Below are positions 36,501-49,800 of a DNA stretch of 64,000 nt, in pieces. A program made the position numbers and the translations under genes. The stretch is taken from positions 1-64,000 of the forward strand of contig ARYC01000762.1 in assembly GCA_000711775.1 (NCBI GenBank). The letters run 5' to 3'. Every line of letters starts with the position of its first letter. Within the stretch, counting starts at the first letter, position 1. The stretch is from Oxytricha trifallax. Its lineage: Eukaryota; Ciliophora; Spirotrichea; Sporadotrichida; Oxytrichidae. The notes beneath the pieces are model-generated. The model had not been told where the DNA came from and did no database searches. It worked only from the letters and a program-made list of their open reading frames with translations.

Positions 36501-39500
36501 GCTTCTAGTAGAGTAGTGACTGATCGTTTAGTTGTCTCTTATATAGTAAAAATAATTCTATAATTAAAAAAATAAAACTATATTTAAATCTTCCTTATCT
36601 GACATGTAGAAAGTCATATCCATTATTGCACCCATATCTTTTGCCTAAAGTTCACGTTTTTAAATAAAATAAAAAACATCTTACCAATATAACATTTTAA
36701 TTTCAAATATTGTGTAATTATTAAATAAGTTTGAAAATAAAACATGATTCATTAGATTTATTAGTACTGTGTAAATAGAAATGTAGATTTGTTTATTAAA
36801 ATTTAAACTTTCGAATTTAAATCATTTTAACTGACTTATGAATTTTCTGAAGGCAACCAATTACGATATTTTTTGAATAAAGTGAATTGTAATTAATAAT
36901 AAAATATAGAAATAAACAATTTAAAAAATGTCTGATCAGAGTGCTCTGTGTCATTCAACAAAAATGTAAGTTACAAAAAACATATCTAAAATTTTATTTT
37001 TACAGGGGTTGCACCTGACAAGACTGAGGGCGTCAACGAAGAGGAACTTCAAGAAGTCACACAAAGAAGGGCAAACAAGGCAAGATTTTCGATGAAGACA
37101 ATGAAGATGAGGAGGAAGATGAAGATGAAACGATTTTTTGTTAGATTTACTATTACTATTACTACAATTACTATTGTTATTATTCTAAATTCATTTTCTA
37201 ATTCACTTTATTTTATTTAAAAAGCATCATGAATCCTAGAAAAATTAATTAGATACTTGCATAATCAATCCTTATTTAACTTGCAAATTACATTGAAGGA
37301 TCAGATATTCTAAGGTATGCCATTAAAAACTTTCTTTTTATAATATTTATGTTTCTTGATTTCTTAATTCAATTTATTTTTATTAATATTATAAAAGTAA
37401 ATCATTCTCTTAATTATATTTATTTAAAAAGTACCAATATATTTATATTCAACGCTATGATTATTAAATTATCGCAAAAAATAAATAGTTTATAGATAAA
37501 ATATATTTAACGTTATTTTGTTGATTCTAAATCAAATGAATTAAATGTCAAAACTCTATTTTCAAGGCTTGAAGCTAAGTAAGAATAAACACATATATCT
37601 CAGATATTTTTATTACAAATTAAATTATAAACTACTAAATATATATATATATAAAGCTTTAATATTTATCATACATATATTCTTAAAACATTTTATTCGT
37701 TTTTATTTTATAATTCTTTAATAAATAAAAGCAGTTTCTAATTGTTTATAATAGTAAATTATTAAGTTTTTCTTCAAAGATTTCTATTATTTACTCTAAA
37801 ATTATAATTAAAATTCTTCTTTTAAAAAGAGATATGTTATAGATTAATCATTATATTTCAATTATAAATCACATCAAAATAAAAAATAGAATTTCTATTT
37901 GTAGAAACTATCTTATAGCAATACAAGAAATATCAATTATTTATTAAGAAATTGGAGATATTTAATAAAATATCATTATATAATTTTAGCAATTGAAATA
38001 AAAAATTTAATTTATTTTAAAATTATTTTATTTTTAGTTTTTAATCCTCAAGTTTTACATTTTTCTTTGTGAGATAGTAAGTAATTAAAATGCGAAAAAT
38101 AAGTTATAAAATTAATTAATAATTAAATATTTTATTATCGTTAGTTATTACGTCAAAAATGTCAAAAAACAAACCTAAATTAAATAAAAATGATAATATA
38201 TTGATATATTGCGTGCTGTTAATTGTTAAATTAATATTTCACAAAATTTGAACATAAAATAAATGGTTATTTTGATAAAATTTATGCATTAAAGAGCTCA
38301 TTAAAGTCTTAAAATTTAAATCCCTTATATGCATTTTAAGGAATTCAGTGACTTTATATTTAATTGGAAAATTTTTTGTGGTAGAGTAAAATTTTATTAT
38401 TAGCTAACAATTTTGAAAAATAATTATTTCCCAATTTGATGTGATTCTCCACTATTAAATATAAAAAGTATTTTCGATAAACTTATCTGACTAGAATGTA
38501 GTTAAATTATTAATCATAAATAAAATAATTATAAATGATATAATAAATAATGTATGTTGCTCATTGTATATTGAAGATTTGATTGGGTCTTCAAAATCTG
38601 CCTCTTAAAAATACTGTCTCAAAAGAGTATTATCCATACTTAACTGTGGAATCAATTCTTCTATTTTAATTTATATTATAATATTTATTTATTGCTATAA
38701 TTGATGAATCTAAATTAAAATTTACAATAAAAAAATTAAGTATATTTTTCTATTTCCTTGTTACTTCTGCATTTCTTTCCCTAACCAGCATATAACTGAT
38801 CTATATTTAAATAGTAATTTTTATCTTCAAATTGATTTTATCATATCATTACTTTATAATTAATCAAGATATCATTATATACATGATAATTAAAAATCAT
38901 AATGATCTAAAATATTTAATGCATTAGCTTAATATATAATCTTTGATAAAGATATAACGAGAATTTATTTTCAAGCAATGCTGAGTTAATGACTCTATTT
39001 TTATAAACTAAAATTGAATTCTAACATCTTCTTAGAATACTTAGTTAAATAAACTGTTTTTAAAAGAGAATTTTCTATAATACTTTATCTCTTTTTACTT
39101 TGGAGAAAATACTTTAATTATTCTCCCTCAATATTTTGGCAATAGATTATTTTCGAATATCAATTTCGTTAACAAAAATAAGGCATTATTTCATATCTGT
39201 GAGAATTAATAACAGTTCTGTGACATTTTCTTGTAAGAATAATTAAAAAAATTTTCAAGTAATTATATAGTATATAGGTTTCAAAATTATTAACTTATTT
39301 GTTCTAAAAGATTAATGATAAATTTATCCCAAATTGAGAAATCATTTTATTTAATTAATGATTAACTTATTAACAAGTTCTAATTTTCCAAGTATTAACT
39401 AGTAATTAATTACAATATTTATTTATCCCAAATAGTTCAAAGTTTTCTCCTGTCATAGTCCAAATTATTTATAATTAACTTATCTATAATGTTAATAATA

Positions 39501-42500
39501 ATTTAATATCTTTTTTTTTCTCTAAAAATATATATATTATAATCGCTCTTGAATACATTTCTAAACTGTAATTCTCAAAAAAGCACCTTCACTAGTGGCA
39601 AGTGAACCTTTTATTTTTATGTTAAAATCTTTCTATGCACAGTGAGCATTAAGTAAATTTCATTTTTATTTTATCATTTTTATACTAAAATTTTAGTTTA
39701 AATAAAAAGTTGAATGAAGAAAGAAAGAAACACAATAATAAAATAAGGCTAATAAATTATTAAAAATAATCCTGTGTCTAAGTTACTTTAATTTTATTAT
39801 TAAACTAAATTTACATATTTTATCTAAATTATTTGCTATTCCAATATATACCCCCAATACTTTGGAATTAATTTAATAATCTTTTTATTTATGCAAAACA
39901 TCTATATAAAATTAATTAGTAGTTTTATCTAAAACTTAACTAATAATCTTATTTTTAAATTATAGTTTTATGTATCTCTCTCTTTTTTAATTAATTTGGA
40001 AACACTATTATTTGTGATAAAGAAATTTATAAATAACTAACTGAACTCTTTGAAAATATTTAGTTTAACATTTTTATATTAAATAAAATAGGATACTCAT
40101 ATAAAATTTTTTTATAAAAAATAAACTGAACTAGAATTTGCAAATGAATTATTATTTCAAAAACCTGAAAATTACTTTCTTAATTTTCGAATATAATAGT
40201 TGAAGTTAAACATTAAAGTAATTAATGCAAAAGAAATTATAAAAAGAAAGAAGAGAAGATAAGAGAAAGAGAAAGTAGAAGAAAGGACAAATATTATTAA
40301 AATATACTAAATGATAATTTTTAATAAGGGGCTTCTAGTCTTTTACAAAATTAATACATTATTAAGTGAAAATAATAAAAGACTCCAATGTGGATAATCC
40401 TTTTTATTATAAATTTAAGAAATTTTAAAGAAAATTATGTTTAATAGATTTAGACAATTGATTTAATCAAATCTGTTATAAATTAGTGGATTTTTTTAAA
40501 CAAAATATTTAATGAAATTTATTGAAATTTTATGAATTATTTTGATTATGATTTATATAAAAAATTTGAGTGGTTTATAAATTCAAAATCACTTGAAATA
40601 TCCCTAAAGCTCCTCTTGGAATCGTCCTTCAAAAATTTTATATCTAATTATTAGAACTATATTATTTTATAAATTAGGCTTTTTGAGAATTATGTAATGC
40701 CTTTCTAATCAAAAAATTAAATTTCAATGAATATCTTTGCTAAAATTTTCTTTTTATTCAATCCATTTTAAAATTTATTGCATTTGAACTATCGGAGTTG
40801 TATCATTTTTTACAAATTTTAGAAAGAGTTTAAGTTTTAATATGATGTTAATATTTTTATTACTTGAACTAGTAAATTTAATTGAAAGCCCTTTAAATTT
40901 ATTGAATTGTACATTCAATCATAGTCCTTATATTTTCCTTAAGTAATTAGGAAACAATAATACCAAGATTAAGTCTAAATTATATTTTTATTTTCTATAA
41001 ATCAATCAAATTCATATTATTTGCCAAAACTATAACTACAGTTAAAATGATTATAAATTTTATCAGATTTATTATCTGACTTTAGTTTCATAAAAATAAG
41101 TGTTTTTTCACACTTGAAGTTCATCTATTGGTTGTCACATATCAATGTTATCTGTTAAAATAATTAAGTATTTTGTCAATTTTTATTTTTCTTTATATAA
41201 CATCCTTATAAATGTTATTTTTATATACTTATTTCTATTCCAATTTATTAATAACTTATTTTATTCACTTATCCATATAATTTTGAGATTTTATGGGTTT
41301 AAATGTCAACATTATTTAGCAAAATATAATAATTATAATAATATTTATTAATGTCTTTAATTACTTGACTTTAATTTCCAAATCTATCTTCTCCACATAT
41401 TTCAATCGGAATTTATATAACTGTTTCAAGATAAGTGTCACTTAAAAACTATGAATATTTAATATATTCACTTGTGTAGACATACATAACTTGAGATATA
41501 TTTACTGAAAGATATTCGAAATACTCATTGTAATTTATCTCGCTATTATTAAATTAGATATATTTTAAAGTAAATTATAAAATTTTATGATTCTTAGAAA
41601 TAAGCGTTATTAATTTTATACGGCTTAATATAAGTGAACTATTTATAAATAAAAATAATATTCCTACAACATATATTGATAAAACTATTAATAATAATTT
41701 ACAGACCATTTAACTTTGATTTATAAGAATATGAAAATTAGAGAGAAAGAAAAATAAATGAAAGAATTATTGTGCAAGTATTATGTTACTTTCAAACAAA
41801 AACTATACCAATCTGTGATGGATTGAGCTCTGGAATTTTTTAGTTTTTTCTTAAATAATTCAAGTTTCTATCAAAAACACTGAATTTCAATTTCTTAAGA
41901 ATCTTTTCATTCTCGAGTATATCTATAGTGTAAGGTCGTCGAAATCTTACTGTTTTGCAATGATCAAAAAATTTCTCTTTAACTTTTAATAATTCTAATA
42001 GTGTGAAAGAGAAAACCACTCTAGCTTATTTAGTATTCCCCCCTGAGAATTCCCAAAAAAAACAGAGGATTTCGAGTGATAGCTCTCGTTTTTCGTGCAA
42101 GTTCTTAAGCTTCATGTCATCATAGTAGAAAAAATTTGCAGCATTCTTAGTGACATCTGAGTATTCTAAGTGCATTTTTAATGAGTATTAGTGTGTAATG
42201 TTGATGCTTAGAGTCAATTTAAAATTGGTCAAGGTGCTGTAGCAGTTTCGTCCATGATCATTTTTAGAGAAATTTAAGTTATAATTGTTACTAATGAATA
42301 ATTATTAAAATACTATGATTTATTTTACTTTCTCTCTAATTTTTATATTCTTTTATTTATAATTTAAATTTAGTTCATATAATTTAATAGTATTATAATT
42401 TACTAGTGCATTTATTTTCCTACAATAGTAATAATAGAATTAAATAAATAAAATAGTGTCTCTGTTTTTATTGTAAAACGAGAATGAAATAAATTATATT

Positions 42501-42916
42501 AATGACTTTTATATCTATTTCATTAATTTTATATATTTTGAAATATCGAAATTATCCTTTGTGAGAACAGTTTTATTAATTATTAAATTATTATATTAAT
42601 TTCTATTGGCTGATACATAGCATTATAATAAACGGTTGACTTCGTAAGTTAATAGTTAGATCTTTGCATTACTGAGACGATTTGAGTCAAGAAATAAACC
42701 AAAAGTCCTATTCTTGTCATAATCGTAACTATACCTCCAAATAATGATTTAAATTTATCAAGGGTATAAGAAATTAAGTTATTCAAAATTAAATACTTTA
42801 TTATTAAATTAAATCTATTTAAATTGAGGGGAGTTGTTATAGTTTAAGCTTATTGGATGTCCAAAGGAATCGTTTTATCTCACCCATTTCTAAAAGCTTT
42901 TTCGATAACTTTTCAT
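33527..42916 (-). CDS. Two-TM ciliate membrane protein, tandem copy 3 (subfamily B)
   Basis: ATG at 42916 (MKSYRKSFQKWVRQNDSFGH, PISLNYNNSPQF). TM1 block 42590-42755 (KSLFGGIVTIMTRIGLLVYF); a DNFD block at about 42550; 41360-41540 (EYFEYLSVNISQVMYVYTS, TVIQIPIEICGEDRFG); 39570-39660 (KDFNIKIKGSLATSEGAFL); 38560-38660 (YFQEADFEDPIKSSIYNEQ); 36580-36650 (DMGAIMDMTFYMSD). TM2 block 36390-36545 (TTLLEAISNTGGFMSIVLAT, IAGIQQQLFYQSIVKRIYL). Then 35195-35285 and 33900-34175 (ILNILSILNKSKLSNKINF, GYQKQLLPFMKQNILKI, LLIYLRQMQLKSSHDKVDKR). The last block is 33527-33865 (DELNFKALNN, GSWGNLFAKEQ) with TGA at 33527-33529. No lesion was seen in the blocks read. The function is unknown. The large spacer at 41.55-42.5 kb contains an unrelated ORF. 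Confidence 0.8.
33866..33903 (-). other. IES in copy 3, pointer GATA, 38 bp
   Basis: GATA at 33862-33865 and 33900-33903. Removal joins RILKNLY to PDELNF in frame. Copies 4 and 5 have the same IES with a longer pointer GGATATAA. Subfamily A reads through this point. Confidence 0.75.
36930..37320 (+). CDS. Possible plus-strand gene fragment with acidic tail and intron-like signals
   Basis: The block 37010-37135 is far richer in G+C than its surroundings and looks coding on the plus strand, but in more than one frame: VAPDKTEGVNEEELQEVTQR in one, and GKIFDEDNEDEEEDEDE in another. It is preceded by ATGTCTGATCAG (36929), GTAAGT at 36976 and TTTTTACAG before 37007, which look like intron ends. 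A second readable stretch is 37208-37310 (MNPRKINQILAQSILIQLAN, YIEGSDILRYAIKN). No family recognised. It sits in a spacer of copy 3 and is antisense to it. Minus-strand coding cannot be excluded for the second stretch. Confidence 0.35.
41792..42285 (-). CDS. Unknown ORF nested in a spacer of copy 3
   Basis: With TGA as sole stop, the minus strand is open from about 42285 to a TGA at 41792-41794, about 160 codons. The protein has ordinary composition: HGRNCYSTLTNFKLTLSI, LEYSDVTKNAANFFYYDDMK, EKRELSLEILCFFWEF, HCKTVRFRRPYTIDILENEK and NPSQIGIVFV at the end. It contains only two TAA/TAG codons, unlike chance frames here. It does not align to any part of the TM family and is absent from the other copies. 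The start is not visible; it may be the last MDS of a nested gene. No function can be given. Confidence 0.6.
42756..42825 (-). other. IES in copy 3, pointer ATTTAAATT, 70 bp
   Basis: ATTTAAATT at 42747-42755 and 42817-42825. Removal joins NYNNSPQF to KSLFGGIVT. Copy 4 has the same IES with a shorter pointer (TAAATT, 58774-58779 and 58843-58848; 69 bp). Confidence 0.85.
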
Positions 42917-43269
42917 TTTTTAAAAAATAATTTTGACTTTAAATTCTAAATTAGGAATCTTAATTAAATTTCTAATTGTCAATAACCAGTCAAGGTCATT
43001 TAACATAATCTAATTATTTGGATATTTTTATTTAAATTTTTTATATGATCACTTTTTAATATTAAATTCAAATATTTATATTAATAACAAGAACAACAAT
43101 CTTTCAAGATTCATAAAAAAAGATTTCTATATTAAAATGTAGAGAATTAGAAAAATTGACATCATTATTAAAAATAAAAAGAAATTATTTAAAATCTAAA
43201 TTTTTTATACATTAAATCATCTTGCAATTAAATTTAAGTTGTTTAATAATTGATTCGTAAATTCTCACT

Positions 43270-43560
43270 TTTTTTAGAGCTTATTGAAAATTAATACTGG
43301 TGCTTAAGCCAGCCAGTATTAATTTTATTTTTACTTCATCTTTGACTTTCGACACCGTCAGTCAACCCTTTCATGTAGGTACGAGGAGTCCAGTACGGGC
43401 ATCTGGCTCATGCTAACATGCAACCACATTGTAATAGAATCACGCCGGAGCCCCTGTGTTGTCTAGCAGTCTTGTGCGTTACTGAAAAAATTCTTCTTTT
43501 ACTACCATGACTGACTTTCCTAGTGAGAGCAAATTCCCACTTAATAAGGAACTTTTATAT
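43270..43560. repeat. GC-richer insert between copies 3 and 4
   Basis: About 250 bp with raised G+C (for example CGACACCGTCAGTCAACCCT, GTAGGTACGAGGAGTCCAGT, ATCACGCCGGAGCCCC). It shares the order CGACA..CAACCCTT.CATG..GG..AGG with the insert at about 49990-50125, so both may belong to a short dispersed repeat (SINE-like). No ORF. Not an obvious tRNA. Confidence 0.45.
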
Positions 43561-43832
43561 TTTTAAATGATTTTGTTGATGTTTATTATTTAATTTATTT
43601 AGATTTAATTGTTCAAATAATGAATTAATAAAGACCTTAATACCTCGAAAATTATAATTACTCTAAATATTGATATATTATATATTCATTTTATGATTAT
43701 AATTTTAGTAAAAATCATCATTATTGGAAGATAAAGATTTATGGAATTGACTAAAATGTAAAACAAAACCTTGTAATTGAATTATTTCACATTTAAAAAT
43801 ATTTTTTTAATCAATATTTGAAATCATTTAGC

Positions 43833-46800
43833 TCACCAAACAACGATTTATTAAATTATTATATTTTTCTTTATACTTGAATTTATATTAATTTCTAGTA
43901 CTTCAATTAAGTTGCTTCCTTTAATTTCTATTTTAAATTATAACTCCTCTGATAAATTTAATTCCAGTCTAAATACTCTCCTGAATTAATAGACTCTAAT
44001 TATTGAAAAGTTTGTTACGGAATTTTTTCTATATTAGTATCTGAGATGTAATTGTTTTGAAAGTTAAAGTTCTAGTTTGTTAGATGGTTTAAAGGCTATA
44101 ATAATTTAAGAAATTAAGAATTTACAAAATTTATTTTTTATTATAAGGTAAATTGTGAGTTATATTGCATGTATTTATACATTTTAAACTGATGATATGA
44201 AAACTATAAAATATCTATGATTAAATGAATTAATATTAAAGATTTTATGAATAAGTAAAAATTTCTAAGCTTTGCTAAAAATATTTCTATTTTTGGCAAA
44301 GTTCTTATTATGTTTCTGTTACATTTAAGTAAAATAATTTCCCTAAACATTTTCATCTTAACCTTAATTTTGAATATCCTTATTCGCTTCATCATTTTTT
44401 ATTCTCATTTCTTTTGGATATAAAACCAACTAATAATAATTATATAATAATAGGATATAAGTTCTTGAGAATTCTCTTATCTACTTTATCATTAGAAGAT
44501 TTAATCTACATTTAGGTAGGTTTTTTGCCCCAAACATTAAAATTCCAATTTTTTGCCATAAATTATAGAAGAAACACATAAATCACTACTTCAATTTTAC
44601 TCCTCTTATATCAAGAAATTTTTTCATAAATATTCCTTTCAAGGGTTACAAATATATCTTGTCTCATTAGATATTAGATAATTTTGAAAACTTATTGTTT
44701 TAATTTATAATAAATTTTATTTCATGTAAATTAATTGAATCTTTACAAAAATATGAAAGTAATTGATGTTTAATTAAGTAAAATTTGTTCATAAAATGTG
44801 TAAAGGGTTTATATAATTGATAAAAATACATATTTTTTTATTGAGGCAGTAGACAATCTATTTGGTCAGGAACCATCCCTCCCTTCCTTAAGTGCATATA
44901 AGAATTAGGGGGCAGTACACTTCCCCCCCACTACATTTATCTTAAGTATATCAAAAGCTCTCGTTCACTAGTTTTATTTTTCAATGAATTTAAGGAGGGG
45001 GGAAGTTTCCTTACTCAAAATTTTATATGCACCCAAGGGGGGAAGTTTCCTGCCCCAAAAAAGTAGTTTCCAGACCCCTTCGGAATTTTCCTGCCCTATA
45101 CATAAAAATATGTAATTTTTATAATTTTCAAAGAATTTTTATCATCAATTATGATAAAATATCATGTCTACCTTGATAATGAATTCATATTTTAAAGAAA
45201 ATCACATTAATTATTAATTAAAAACAATTATTTTAGCATTGCTTTTAATGAATAATTTGATTAAGAATAATTATGAACCTTGAAAATTATTTATTAATAA
45301 AAGTAGTTTAGTACATGGTAATGGTAATTTAAATTTAAATTTATTTGTTTCTAATATTTTTATTGCCAAACAATATAAAATTTAATGTTGGGGGCAGGAA
45401 TCTTCCCCCCCCCCGAATTTACAGTTTTAACCTCCTTGGGATCATGTTTGATCCTCAATACATTCTACTTCTAATATGGAAGCAATTGCTTCTGATATTT
45501 TGATAAATTTATCTTGTTTTATAATTTTGATTATTTTAAGATGCTCAAGATGTTCAAAATATCATAAGGGTTATAATTCATCAATAATTATATTGAATGA
45601 AAAATTTTAAACAAATGTATTTTAATTTGAAATTAATAGAAATTATTAAATTGTTAGAACTTCTTTAAAAAATAATGACACAACAAAAAATAAATTAACA
45701 TCCTACATATCAAATTGTTTTTCTATTTTTTATATTCCTAAATTCAAAAGTTGGATCTACTATTGTTCAAATAAAATTAAAGTTAAAATTAATGAAAGTA
45801 TCAATAACAATATTATTAGATGCAGTTAGATTTTATATAGGTTACTGATCATATACACATTGAAATAAAAATATTAAAGCTATTTAGCTGCTTGAATAAT
45901 TACATGCTTTTTTATATTTTTTAATAAACTACAAAGCTTGGGTTTAATTGAAGGTAATAAATAAAATATTATCTTCTATAAGAATATATAAAACATTATA
46001 TATTAAAGAAATGTAAATTCTCTTGGAAATAGCAATTCATTTTGTTTTCTATTTTAAATTTAATTAAGTCCATCAAATTAATTTTTTATTGTTAAATATT
46101 TGCTAAATTGTTGACTTAGATTTTAGCCCTTACAAAATAATAATGTTCATAAATTAATTCATAATATAAATAATTTCGCAAGTTTTGATTTTATTAATGC
46201 TTCAATATATATGTTTGGGGGGGGAAGTTTCCTACACCGGTTTTATTATAAAAAAAAATTTTAAGGAAGTTAGTTTCCTGCACTTTTTAGAAAATTTTTT
46301 TTATTATTTAAATTATTTTTTATAACAACTAAAACCAACTTCCGAACTGATTTCATTATTAAAACTGTATTTAATTTATTAATCAATTATTCATTATCTC
46401 TCTTCAGATTCCAACAACTCTGACATATTTCATCTGATATTTTTAGGTTTCTGTCTCTAAACCATTATATTGTCCTCTCTGTACTCATAGTAATTCTTAA
46501 TATTGTATCCAATAGTTATTGAAATTCTGATTTAATTTATCTTGTTATTAACATAACTATATAATATTAGACTATTTCTTATTAAACTACTTTAATGATG
46601 TATAAAAATCTTTATAATATTAAAGGGTCATAAAAATGCTAAATTTTATATTTATGTAAAATTTATTAAATTTACATACAAATTAAAAAAAGTGCAGGAA
46701 ACTTCCTCGAGTGCAGGAAACTTCCCCCCCCATATGTTTTAGGAAATTTATTATTAAGTTGATAATTAATTGCAATAATTTAATTTAATGGTTAAGGTAA

Positions 46801-49800
46801 CATATGTTAAATTTGAGTTAATTTAATAATTCTTACAAAGAAAATATTCAAATTTTGTTAATATGGCTTTCATAGTATCAACTGAATTAATAAATTTCTA
46901 AATAGTGTTGTTGAATATTATTTAGATGTGAAACTTGTATTATAATATAAATTAATTTAATTTACTTATAATATCCCAATAAGGTCATTAGATTAAACTT
47001 GAATGGTTAAAGTTTCAATATATATTTATGCAATGAGTGAATCTATATATTCATAAAATTAGTAGCAGTAGTAAATTAAAAAATAAAATAAAATTTCAAA
47101 GCTTACATTTAAACTAATTAAATTAATAGTTAAAAGAAAAATAGATTAAAAATTTTGTAGTTCTTAGTCTAAAAATTATATTATGTTAAATAAAGCTAAT
47201 TAGTGATATAGGTTTTAATTCACTTTTTAATCAATTTTATATATTATAATTAGTCAAATGATATGGTATTATTTTTTTATATGTATAACAAAGTTATCGA
47301 TTATTGATAGTATATAAGAATATATAACCTCTTGTAGTAAAATTTTACAATTAAATAATTTTGATATAAGTTATACACTATATATTACTTTACTTTTTAA
47401 TATATAGGTTAGTTGTAATAATAATTTTGACTATTTTATTTATAAAATAAATTTTTTTTTGAATTTCAAAAATTCCTAATCAATAATAAGATTCCTTTGA
47501 AAACCATTTTGTTCGACGTCCAAACCCGTGCTTATATTATAATTGTAATTTATTTATATCTTTAAATTGACTAATATAAGTTCTTATATAAACTAAATGG
47601 TCAAACTTTGATGATATACTATATAAATAAAAGTTAATATTTTGGTCCACACCTAAAGAATTGTTTTGAGATATTTCTAAACTAGCCAAACTATTTTCTT
47701 CTGACCAGCTAAATTAATTTATACTGGAGTTTCTAATTTTAGCACCAGACCCTATAATTTTAGGTGGACTTGAATTCATGTAGATTAAATCGTTATTTGA
47801 TTCCAAGCGTTTGTGATTATTGTTAATGAATATATCTATTGTAAATTTAAATAAATACTGGATATTATTTTTCTTAAATATTTATTGAACTTTCTAATTG
47901 CATGCATAATCTTTTTACATTTGAGTTATAAATATTTGTAATGAGATCTTAATAAAATTTATTGTTTAAAGTTAAAATATTTAATCAAAATTAGTTTAAT
48001 TTTCTATAAACAAGCAATATTAGTAAAGCTTTCAAAGTTATTATCTTTGGTTTGAAGTGTTGTATTCTAACTTTAGTTTTCTTGAGTTTCTATAATAACT
48101 TTCTTGATATATTAAATTTAAAATGAATTTGGAATAAACAATTAAATTTTAAAATTAAATATTAATTAATTAAGATTTTGTCCTATTTTTACAGCTTAAA
48201 AATAAGAAATTTTTTATATAATCTCTCTTCAAAACCATTTTAATAAGTTCAGTTATTTTTATCAATATTAATAATTTTATCAAAATTTTTTTCAATTGTA
48301 CGTTTTAGTATTAATGTGATTAAATTCCTTTGTTAGTAAAATAAAGATGATAAAACATTTTTTATATTTTATTTTTTTAATTCCTATTTAATCAAACTTT
48401 ACAAAACTTACTAGTTTTCAATAATATTGGGCGAATTTCATGGTTAAATACTAACCTTTGTCTTTTAATCATATTGATATAATAATTATGTTTAAATTGA
48501 CTCATTTCATCTTTCTCAGTTAAATATAGCCTTTTAACGATAGATTGATAGAATAATCTTTGTTACATACCTCCAATTAATAATTTTACTGCAGCTAATA
48601 CTATGGTCATAAATCCTCCTATATTTGAAATTGCATCTATCAAAGTTGTTACTTATCGCTTTGTAGTTTCTTATAAAATAATTAAAAAAATATTATATAT
48701 TAAAATTTGTAAAACTTGCTTATCTTACATGAAAAAAGTCATATCCATAATAACTCCGTTGTCTTCAGGTCGAATTTTTCGTTAGAATTTAGATTTATAT
48801 TAAAAAACTTAAAAAATGAAGTATTATATTATTTATTGAAAATAAACTTTTATTTTATTTTTTATAACCATTATTGATAACAATTAAAAGGTATAAAAAT
48901 GAAATTACTTCAATTTAATTTTCTAGAATTATAAACGTTAGAGTGTTGATTCTTAAGTGAATTAATTATATGTTAAATTCTAATTATTAAGGGATGATGA
49001 GAGGTATGAATCAAAACAAAAATTATTAAATTTTCATTATTTTCTTAGTAAAATAAATGATATTAAAAATTAAAAGATGTTTTTAAACATTTTGTAAAAT
49101 ATAAGGTAATTAAAATATTTTTTTTAATAAATTAATTTAGTTACACTTGAAACGACCTTTTTTTTAAAAGTTGAATTGATTGCATTCAAATTGGAAACGA
49201 TAGAATTAAATTGAAATTATTTGCATATCCTTATTATTTTTGTAGAAACCAATAAATTAAATTTAATAATTGTATAATAAGAATAGATATCTTTTCAAAC
49301 TGTAGAATTATTGAATTTATATTTTAAATTTGAATAAACTTCATAAATTATTTAATAATTAATAAAAAACAGGAATCTTAACATTATTTTTAACTTTTTG
49401 AAATCAGATATATTAAGATAGAAAATTATTCATCACTATAATAATAACTCTCATACTTTTCTTATCAAATTTAGAAACCATTTTTTATCGTATTTTATGA
49501 TATCTCTTTAAAAATATAAATAGTGGTTTAAGCAAAAATTAAAAACAATAATAATTTTTAACATCTATATAAAAGTCAAGTTTTTGGTTTTTTTATCATT
49601 AATTACTTAAAAAATATTTGGAAAAGTAAAAAAATAAATTATAAATTATCTCTTTTGCGATTACGAATTTTTATTGATATTTAAAATGCTTAATCGTAAT
49701 TTATAATTTCCAAATTTTGAAATAAATTATTCAAAATAATTAATTAATTATTAACTTATCGGCTCCTTGCTTAACCTATATAAAAATATTCGTATTATTT

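Noticed and set aside
41145..41351. 68-codon plus-strand ORF rich in Phe, Tyr and Ile
   Set aside because: Composition expected from AT-rich spacer; no motif and no counterpart in the other copies.
44204..44395. 63-codon minus-strand ORF starting MMKRIRIF
   Set aside because: Wrong frame; the frame joined across the GGATATAA IES (PKEMRIKNDEANKD) continues to a TGA and matches the gene family layout.
48603..48785. 60-codon plus-strand ORF
   Set aside because: Antisense to the TM2 block of copy 4.
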